Shown here in pieces: positions 22,881 to 28,366 of a stretch of 28,366 nt of DNA. The notes under the pieces are model-generated. The model was not told where the DNA came from, did not search any database, and worked only from the letters and a program-made list of their open reading frames with translations. The translations under genes and the position numbers were made by a program. How positions within the stretch are numbered: position 1 is the first letter of the stretch; each line of letters starts with the position of its first letter. This stretch comes from a virus: the IMG/VR virus record IMGVR_UViG_3300037847_006642, positions 1 to 28,366 of that record. The stretch is one strand, 5' to 3'.

Positions 22881-24359
22881 TTACTTCATTAACATAAAGT
22901 TGTTAGCAGCTTGAGTTACTAAACATCTTTCAGTTAAAAAGTGTAAGTGCATTGCATCTAAAGAAGTTGTAGCAGCACCAACAGAACCAGTAACCCAAGT
23001 TTTCATTCTTCGGTCATCAGTTTGTGAAGCTCTAAATCTTACATGTAAGAAAGGTCTCTTTATGCTAGAACCTACAGTTTGGTCGTAAACTGAAGTTGTA
23101 CCAGCAGGTATCATAACACCTCTAATAGCGTTAGCTGTGGAAGCAGCGTTAATACCACCTCTTGTAGCTTTGTCATTTAAGTATCTAAAGTCAGACTTAT
23201 AGAAGTCATAAGAACCTCTTCTGAAACCAGAGAAACCTAAGTTTAACGCCATATCTTCAGAGTTGTTAAATACACCGTAAGATGTACCACCAGCACCGTA
23301 AGAGTTCATTGAAGCTAACATATCATCAACAGCTAAACTAGTTGATCTATCAACAAACATCATGTACTCTTCGATAGCACCTTGTCTGTCAAACTCAGCT
23401 AAAATAGCATCGAACTCAGCTAAATCAGTAGCGGCGTTAACACCAGTTACACCAGTAGTTATGTTACCTCTGTCTTCAATAGCGTCGAATAAACCTTGAG
23501 TACCAACACTATCAGTGTCAGCTCTTAAGTGTACGTCTACGTCGTGGGAGTTAGAACCTTTAACAGCTTCTAGCATTGCCATTTCAATGTAGTCGTTAAA
23601 TCTAGCTCTAGTGTCAGATTCTGCTTTTAAATACCATAAGTAACCTCCTTGTCCACCTTCAGTAGATATTTCAACCCAACCTATTTTAGAAGTATCAGAA
23701 CCATTTACTTCGTAAAAGTCCTTCATAATAATAGGTTTGTTGTTAAAAGTTTTGAAAGTAGGCTCGTTAGAAGTGTGACGCTCATGCCCTCTAGTTATAG
23801 TACCACTATCGTTTTGATAGTAACCAGTACCTTTACCATATTCAGAACCATAAACTAGTAACGTTGAAGTTTTGTCACCAGCAGATCCTAAAGCAGCTAT
23901 AGTACTAGCATCGTAAGTTTTAACTGTAATAACTTCGCTAGCAACATTAGTAACTAAAGCTTTAAATATACCATTTGCATTTGAAATGATTACAGTGTCA
24001 TTAATTCTAACACCGTGATTAGCTACTGTAAAACCGTCACCAGCAACGTTTTCGTCAATATCAGAAACTACAGTAAATTCACCTGTACCAGATATAAAAC
24101 CTTTAACAGATATGTGTAGTCTTGATTGCTCTGACCAAATAACTTGATCAGCAGTCATAGCTTCTTCAGCACCAATTTGTGCTAAGAAACCAGAAATTGT
24201 GCGAGGTCCAAAAACCTCAGCTTCTTTTTCCATTAAGTCTGGAACGTATTGTTGACCCCAACCTGCGTTAGTTGAAAGGTCTAAATAATTTGTAGCAAAT
24301 GTAGCTTTCTGTGAAGAAGGTACACTGTTCAAATTATTTCCAGGATTTGAAATTGCCAT
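22881..24359 (-). CDS. Major capsid protein
   Basis: The 492-aa product lies directly after the scaffold gene and before a strong terminator, the usual place for an abundant shell protein. It is of even composition with few cysteines. The N-terminal arm (NYLDLSTNAGWGQQYVPDLMEKEAEVF) is followed at about residues 85-175 by a beta-barrel-like insert (HGVRINDTVIISNANGIFK...VITVKTYDAS). The C-terminal part contains DDRRMKTWVTGSVGAATTS and ends TERCLVTQAANNFMLMK. I read this as the capsid family seen in uncultured marine podovirus-like phages, with an HK97 fold expected. The ATG is preceded by AAATTACAAAATT with no ribosome-binding motif. Confidence 0.85.
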   Translation of the reverse strand: MAISNPGNNLNSVPSSQKATFATNYLDLSTNAGWGQQYVPDLMEKEAEVFGPRTISGFLAQIGAEEAMTADQVIWSEQSRLHISVKGFISGTGEFTVVSDIDENVAGDGFTVANHGVRINDTVIISNANGIFKALVTNVASEVITVKTYDASTIAALGSAGDKTSTLLVYGSEYGKGTGYYQNDSGTITRGHERHTSNEPTFKTFNNKPIIMKDFYEVNGSDTSKIGWVEISTEGGQGGYLWYLKAESDTRARFNDYIEMAMLEAVKGSNSHDVDVHLRADTDSVGTQGLFDAIEDRGNITTGVTGVNAATDLAEFDAILAEFDRQGAIEEYMMFVDRSTSLAVDDMLASMNSYGAGGTSYGVFNNSEDMALNLGFSGFRRGSYDFYKSDFRYLNDKATRGGINAASTANAIRGVMIPAGTTSVYDQTVGSSIKRPFLHVRFRASQTDDRRMKTWVTGSVGAATTSLDAMHLHFLTERCLVTQAANNFMLMK

Positions 24360-24379
24360 AATTTTGTAATTTTAAATTG

Positions 24380-25582
24380 TTATTTATTGTTTCTAATTTT
24401 AAACTTAAAATCATTAGAGTTATCACCTAATACTTTTACTTTAATACCTCCAGCTTCAACTTCACCAAAAGCTTGTCTTGGATTCATATCAACATTTTTA
24501 GATTTAGCTATGCTTTCTTTTAAAGCATCAGCTTTACCCTGCTCGTAGAAGTGTTTTGCAACAGCATCAGCATTCATTGCTGTAAACAAAGACTTGTGAT
24601 AACCCGCAGCATCTTCCATTTCATTATTCTTGTTTAAGAACTTCTTAACAAAATTATTAATGTCGCTTTGAGTTTCTTTTACTTCGTTTGTGTTTTTAAC
24701 GTTAAATCTATACTTTTTATCACCAACATCATAATTAAAACCTTTAAAGTTTTTATTAAATATGTTATCTGTTTTTAATTTAAAAGTATTTGCTTGACGC
24801 TCTACAACTTTTTGATTCTCTTCTGATTCTTTGTTGTATCTATTAAAGAAATCAACAGCCTTCTGTTGTTCAGGAGTCAACTTTGACCCAGCTTTAATTT
24901 CTTCGTAGTATTTAGACTTTTGCCCGTCTAAGTGGCTTCTAGCGCTGGCAACTTGCTCTTTAAACGCTAGTTTTTTTCTTTTTATATCTCTTTCTTCATC
25001 TTCTGTTTCATCGTAAGAAAAAGAGTCTTCTATTAAAAAGCTAATCTCTTCATCTGTAAGATGCTTTTTAGTTTGTTTGTAATATTCTCTTAATACGCTA
25101 TTGTCATCGTATTTACTATAATCTTGATTTAGTCTAACATAATCTTCAACACTACCACCGGTTTCATCCATAAAGTCAACTAACTTCTGTATGTTTTCTG
25201 GTAATGGTTTACCTGTTTCTTGAGCTTCAACTATAGCCTCTTTAGTTTCTTCAACTAACTCTTCTGTCTTTTCTTCAACTTGTTCGTCTGTTACTTCCTC
25301 AATAACGGGTTGTTCATCTTGAACTGTGTCGGAGACTTCTTCTCCGGTAGGTTTTTCATCTGTTGTTTCGACGTTTTCTTCGAGTACTTTTTCGCTAGTT
25401 TCGGATTCGTCGCGTACAGAAACCTCATCTGTGCTTTGCTCTGGAACGGCATCTTCTTGTTTTTTTGGGTTATCTAAATCTACTTTGATGATATTATCAT
25501 CTTCTTTTTTTACATTAATATCTACTTTAGTAGTATTATCAGTAGTCTTTTTAGCTACTTTTTCTTTTTGTTTTTTTGCCAT
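24380..25582 (-). CDS. Capsid scaffolding protein
   Basis: The 400-aa product lies between portal and capsid genes, the standard scaffold position. The first 120 residues or so are a low-complexity acidic region rich in Glu, Val, Thr and Asp (VEEKTEELVEETKEAIVEA), after a Lys-rich start. The middle is charged and helical (DEEISFLIEDSFSYDETEDEERDIKRKK). The C-terminus is basic (KVKVLGDNSNDFKFKIRNNK), as needed to contact the inner shell. High charge, predicted helices and lack of membrane or catalytic motifs agree with a scaffold. No protease gene or protease motif is visible beside it, so scaffold removal may not involve cleavage. Confidence 0.75.
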   Translation of the reverse strand: MAKKQKEKVAKKTTDNTTKVDINVKKEDDNIIKVDLDNPKKQEDAVPEQSTDEVSVRDESETSEKVLEENVETTDEKPTGEEVSDTVQDEQPVIEEVTDEQVEEKTEELVEETKEAIVEAQETGKPLPENIQKLVDFMDETGGSVEDYVRLNQDYSKYDDNSVLREYYKQTKKHLTDEEISFLIEDSFSYDETEDEERDIKRKKLAFKEQVASARSHLDGQKSKYYEEIKAGSKLTPEQQKAVDFFNRYNKESEENQKVVERQANTFKLKTDNIFNKNFKGFNYDVGDKKYRFNVKNTNEVKETQSDINNFVKKFLNKNNEMEDAAGYHKSLFTAMNADAVAKHFYEQGKADALKESIAKSKNVDMNPRQAFGEVEAGGIKVKVLGDNSNDFKFKIRNNK

Positions 25583-25609
25583 AATATAATATAATAATAA
25601 TTAATAAAT
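25583..25609 (-). promoter_or_regulatory. A/T-only leader of the scaffold gene
   Basis: All 27 bases are A or T, ending TATTATATTATATT ATGGCAAAAAAA on the minus strand. No Shine-Dalgarno motif is present. The end of the leader and the first codons resemble those of the 275-aa gene. It could be a translation start region or a promoter element; neither is shown. Confidence 0.3.
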
Positions 25610-28033
25610 TTATTTAGGATCAAAAGCACCTAAATCAAACCCGCCTCCTAGTATATCATTACCTGCAGATTCAAAATTTTTAGGTGGTTTGCCTGTTTTT
25701 CTTTGATCTATAAGCTCACTTTGTTGTGTTGCTTGAATTTTAGTTCTTTCGTCTTTTCTATCTTCTTTTTCTTTTTCTCTACTTTTCATACCTTCAACTT
25801 CCATATTCTTTAATTGCATGTTCATTTGAAACTCTAACTGCATAAGTTCTTTTTTGTGCGCAACTTCTTGTAACATCTTGTTAGACTCTAGCTCTGCTTT
25901 TATTTGTTCTAGCTGAGCGTTACTTTGAGTTATAGCTTGATTTTTTTGTATTTCAGCTTGAGCTGCCACTTGTTGAGCTTGAGCGTTTGCTTGAGATTGA
26001 GCTTGAATATTCTGTTGCGCTATAACTTGATCTTTTTGCTGTTTTTTTCTTCTACGTATCTTTAACAACTCATTAGCTAGTTTTAAATTTTTAACTTCTC
26101 TAATATCAATAGCATCTTCAAGATCAATTGTTTGTTGAGATAAAGCTACTTGTATGTTGTTTTCAAGCATTTGTTTTTCTTCTTCATCTGGTTGTAGTTG
26201 TATAAATATACCAAAATCATACAAATATAATTTTTTTATTTCATCTAAAACAGCTACATTATTAACACCAATAGCGTGAACAAAAGCATCTCTAGTTGGT
26301 GAATATTCTAAAACATCAGATATTCTTAACGAAAGTTTTTCCGCTATTTCAGCTGTTAAAAATAAACCAGCTTGTAATATATGTCTTGTGGCTGTGTTGC
26401 TATTTGCAGCAGCTAGTTTTTGCACACCAACTAAAGCGTTTTTATCTGGCATACCACCATCTCTAGCTTCATTAAGTCCGGTAGTGTCTCTAATCATTTG
26501 TAAATAGTAGTTGTAGTTTGCTATTAAAGCTTGAATTTTATTACCACCACTACCACTTGTTATTTCTTGTATTGGTACTTTACCAGCGTTTATATCTCCA
26601 TCACCTGTGTATGATCTACCAATAACACTACCTGTTTGGAAGAACATGTTTAAAGCTTCTTGTGGATTGTAATTTGTACCGTTACCTAAATCTATTTCAG
26701 CTAAACCATCAGCGTCAAGATAAACACCATCTGGTACCATACGCGCCATAACTTGCTGTAGCTTTAAGTGCGTAAGCTGTATCATATCTGCAAAGCCTGT
26801 TATACGTCTAACTAAACTTTCAATTTTACCTTTGTATAAACGAGGTGCTACAATAGAATAGTTCATTTTTACTTTATTAAAATCACTATTTGATCTTAAC
26901 ATATTTTTAGATAACTCCCACTTCAAAAGTTTGTTAGTACCTAGTATTAAAGCTCCTTCGTAAATAACTTCAATAGCTCTTTGTAATCTTTGAAAGCTAC
27001 CTTCTTTATTTTCTGGTGGATTAAAGCTATCGTCTTTTTCTATAGCTTTTTCAGCGCCACTACCAACTTCCTTTACTTTATAAACTTCGTTCATGTAGGT
27101 TTTATAATTAAAATATAAAACTTGAACTTTATTATTATCTATTTCTTTATACTGTGCAGAACCTTGATCGTAGTTAGTTTGATGATAGTTTTTGTTTTTT
27201 ATTATGTCTTCTAAATCTTCTTGCTCTAAAAAAGGAAACTGTTTAGCTAGCTCATTAACTGGTATTTTTTTAACTTCGCCAACATAATATAAATCATCAA
27301 AATACGGTGATTCAGTGTAAGAATAAATTAAATCAGCTGGATCTACGTATTCTATAGTAATACCTTCTGACGTGTTAAAGTTAGTTTTAACAGCACCAAT
27401 ACCTAAAACTGTTAAGTCGTAATAAAAACGTTTTTTAATTAAATCGTAATTATTACCTTTCATTAAAGTGTTTAAAGCTTGTTCTTCAGCAATTTCAATA
27501 TTTTGTTTATAAGTTAATTGCATGTGAAGCTGTATTTCTTCTTTAGTTTCTGGAATATCTTTTAAATCAGATCTTCTAGTATTAATACCAAAAACTTCTT
27601 GATTGTATTCGTTTAAACTTCTTAAGCTCATATCAGCTAATATATCTTGCAGATACTTAGTTTTTTCATCTATGCTAAGAGGATCTTGCGAATAAGCTTT
27701 TATATCGTACATACGATCTGCTAGGCCATTAACAACTATATCAACGAACTTAGGTATTATAGGTACAGGTTTCCAATCAAGATTTAAGTAGCTTAAGTCA
27801 CCGTTTATAGATAACTCATCTTTATATTTTTGTATTGATTGCTCTCCTCTTGCGTAAAGCCTTAAATTATGATAATTGTTTTTATTAGTTGTATACCTAG
27901 TTTGATTGTAATCATTGTAAAACCACTCTGTTTCAATAGCCTTAGCAACTTTTAAACCATAGTCATAGCTTAACTTTTCAGCATCGCTTACAACTTGACT
28001 TGGAAAATAACTTTTTACCGCAGACTCTGCCAT
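25610..28033 (-). CDS. Portal protein
   Basis: The 807-aa product has the layout of a podovirus-type portal: an N-terminal domain with LYARGEQSI and DWKPVPIIPKFVDIVVNGLA, a central stem and wing region, and the segment RDTTGLNEARDGG at about residues 510-525, followed by ALVGVQKLAAANSNTATRHI. That last segment is one I recognise from crAss-like and uncultured marine phage portals. The C-terminal 140 residues or so form a Gln/Ala-rich, then Glu/Lys-rich coiled coil (QAQSQANAQAQQVAAQAEIQ), which fits a barrel crown inside the head, and the protein ends in a short Gly/Phe tail. It starts 4 bases after the stop of a probable terminase gene and precedes the scaffold. It forms the dodecameric DNA channel at one vertex. 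Confidence 0.9.
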   Translation of the reverse strand: MAESAVKSYFPSQVVSDAEKLSYDYGLKVAKAIETEWFYNDYNQTRYTTNKNNYHNLRLYARGEQSIQKYKDELSINGDLSYLNLDWKPVPIIPKFVDIVVNGLADRMYDIKAYSQDPLSIDEKTKYLQDILADMSLRSLNEYNQEVFGINTRRSDLKDIPETKEEIQLHMQLTYKQNIEIAEEQALNTLMKGNNYDLIKKRFYYDLTVLGIGAVKTNFNTSEGITIEYVDPADLIYSYTESPYFDDLYYVGEVKKIPVNELAKQFPFLEQEDLEDIIKNKNYHQTNYDQGSAQYKEIDNNKVQVLYFNYKTYMNEVYKVKEVGSGAEKAIEKDDSFNPPENKEGSFQRLQRAIEVIYEGALILGTNKLLKWELSKNMLRSNSDFNKVKMNYSIVAPRLYKGKIESLVRRITGFADMIQLTHLKLQQVMARMVPDGVYLDADGLAEIDLGNGTNYNPQEALNMFFQTGSVIGRSYTGDGDINAGKVPIQEITSGSGGNKIQALIANYNYYLQMIRDTTGLNEARDGGMPDKNALVGVQKLAAANSNTATRHILQAGLFLTAEIAEKLSLRISDVLEYSPTRDAFVHAIGVNNVAVLDEIKKLYLYDFGIFIQLQPDEEEKQMLENNIQVALSQQTIDLEDAIDIREVKNLKLANELLKIRRRKKQQKDQVIAQQNIQAQSQANAQAQQVAAQAEIQKNQAITQSNAQLEQIKAELESNKMLQEVAHKKELMQLEFQMNMQLKNMEVEGMKSREKEKEDRKDERTKIQATQQSELIDQRKTGKPPKNFESAGNDILGGGFDLGAFDPK

Positions 28034-28037
28034 ATAT

Positions 28038-28366
28038 TTATTTTATTATTTTAGAATTATAACCAGTATTAGTATATCTGGATATGTTTATATTTATTTT
28101 TTGTTTTTCAACGTTTGGATTTGGAGCATACAAGTGCCTATTACAAGCCATGATAGCTAAACCACTACTAATCGTTGCATCAAACTTTGTACGTTTGTTT
28201 ATATCAAACTTACCCCAATCATTTAACGTTCTATTAAAATACATGCTTCCGTAACTACCTGTTTGCATTTGACCAACATGGCCTTGTATATACATTTCTA
28301 TCGCAGCAGCATGCGCTTGTTTAATATCTTCACTTGAATTAGGTATACCACCTATTTCTTTTTCAG
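28038..28366 (-). CDS. terL: Probable large terminase subunit, C-terminal end (partial at right edge)
   Basis: The frame stays open from the stop at 28038-28040 to the right edge, about 108 codons, so the ATG at 28293-28295 is internal and not the start. The visible tail reads EIGGIPNSSEDIKQAHAA..., then KFDATISSGLAIMACNRHLY, and a polar end (NINISRYTNTGYNSK). The D-A-x-x-S-x-G-L-A pattern fits the last helix of terminase nuclease domains, where a conserved Asp binds metal. The gene directly upstream of a portal gene is normally the large terminase, which packages DNA with an ATPase and cuts with this nuclease. The ATPase and most nuclease motifs lie outside the window, so the call leans on position. 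Confidence 0.6.
   Translation of the reverse strand, partial: EKEIGGIPNSSEDIKQAHAAAIEMYIQGHVGQMQTGSYGSMYFNRTLNDWGKFDINKRTKFDATISSGLAIMACNRHLYAPNPNVEKQKININISRYTNTGYNSKIIK

Noticed and set aside
25760-26030. Gln/Ala-rich portal C-terminus as a DNA tandem repeat
   Set aside because: The protein is low-complexity coiled coil but the DNA shows no regular repeated unit.
28038-28295. An 85-aa stand-alone gene starting at 28295
   Set aside because: The frame continues upstream without a stop to the right edge, and the position before the portal favours the C-terminus of a terminase.
1-28366. tRNA genes, CRISPR arrays, insertion sequences, attachment sites
   Set aside because: The intergenic gaps are too short for tRNAs or arrays, and I saw no transposase, integrase or terminal inverted repeats in the window.

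Overview
The window is the late structural region of a low-GC (by eye about one third G+C) tailed phage with a podovirus-type layout. It was probably recovered from a marine or other aquatic Bacteroidota (Flavobacteriia-like) host. Every gene I accept is on the minus strand, so transcription runs from the right edge to the left edge. Genes are packed with gaps of a few bases, and no stretch over 300 bases lacks a gene. The host inference rests on three things: start codons are preceded by A/T-rich sequence with no Shine-Dalgarno motif, as is usual in Bacteroidota; the two last genes encode lipoprotein-like products with short Bacteroidota-style signal sequences; and one of these resembles a secreted protein type I associate with Bacteroidota. 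It is not proven, and other AT-rich marine hosts remain possible.

Layout in transcription order (right to left). Packaging and head: the 3' end of a probable large terminase gene (cut by the right edge), portal, acidic scaffold, major capsid protein, then a stable cUUCGg hairpin terminator. Head-tail and tail: a 275-aa conserved structural protein, a second cUUCGg hairpin, two connector/tubular-like proteins (242 and 289 aa), and a 2020-aa tail protein with an inserted carbohydrate-binding-like domain. Surface or accessory beta proteins: a 547-aa Ser/Thr-rich protein with repeated beta modules and a 122-aa beta protein. DNA ejection: a 235-aa gp14-like protein, a 496-aa helical gp15-like protein and a 2772-aa giant polyvalent protein in the gp16 position. 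End of operon: a 190-aa secreted jelly-roll-like protein and, overlapping it by ATGA, a lipoprotein-like gene of at least 356 codons that runs off the left edge.

Working model: terminase fills DNA through the portal into a shell built by the scaffold and capsid protein. The connector proteins and the 2020-aa protein close the head and form the short tail. The internal proteins leave the virion with the DNA. The giant protein carries segments that look like a degenerate zincin, a sigma-70 region 2, an HNH nuclease and a HAD phosphatase, plus coiled coils and hydrophobic segments. It may act inside the host as well as in DNA entry.

The most interesting points are the domain mosaic of the giant protein, the two lipoproteins ending the structural operon, and the two UUCG hairpins flanking the 275-aa gene. 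All functional calls come from reading the sequence; no database search was possible.
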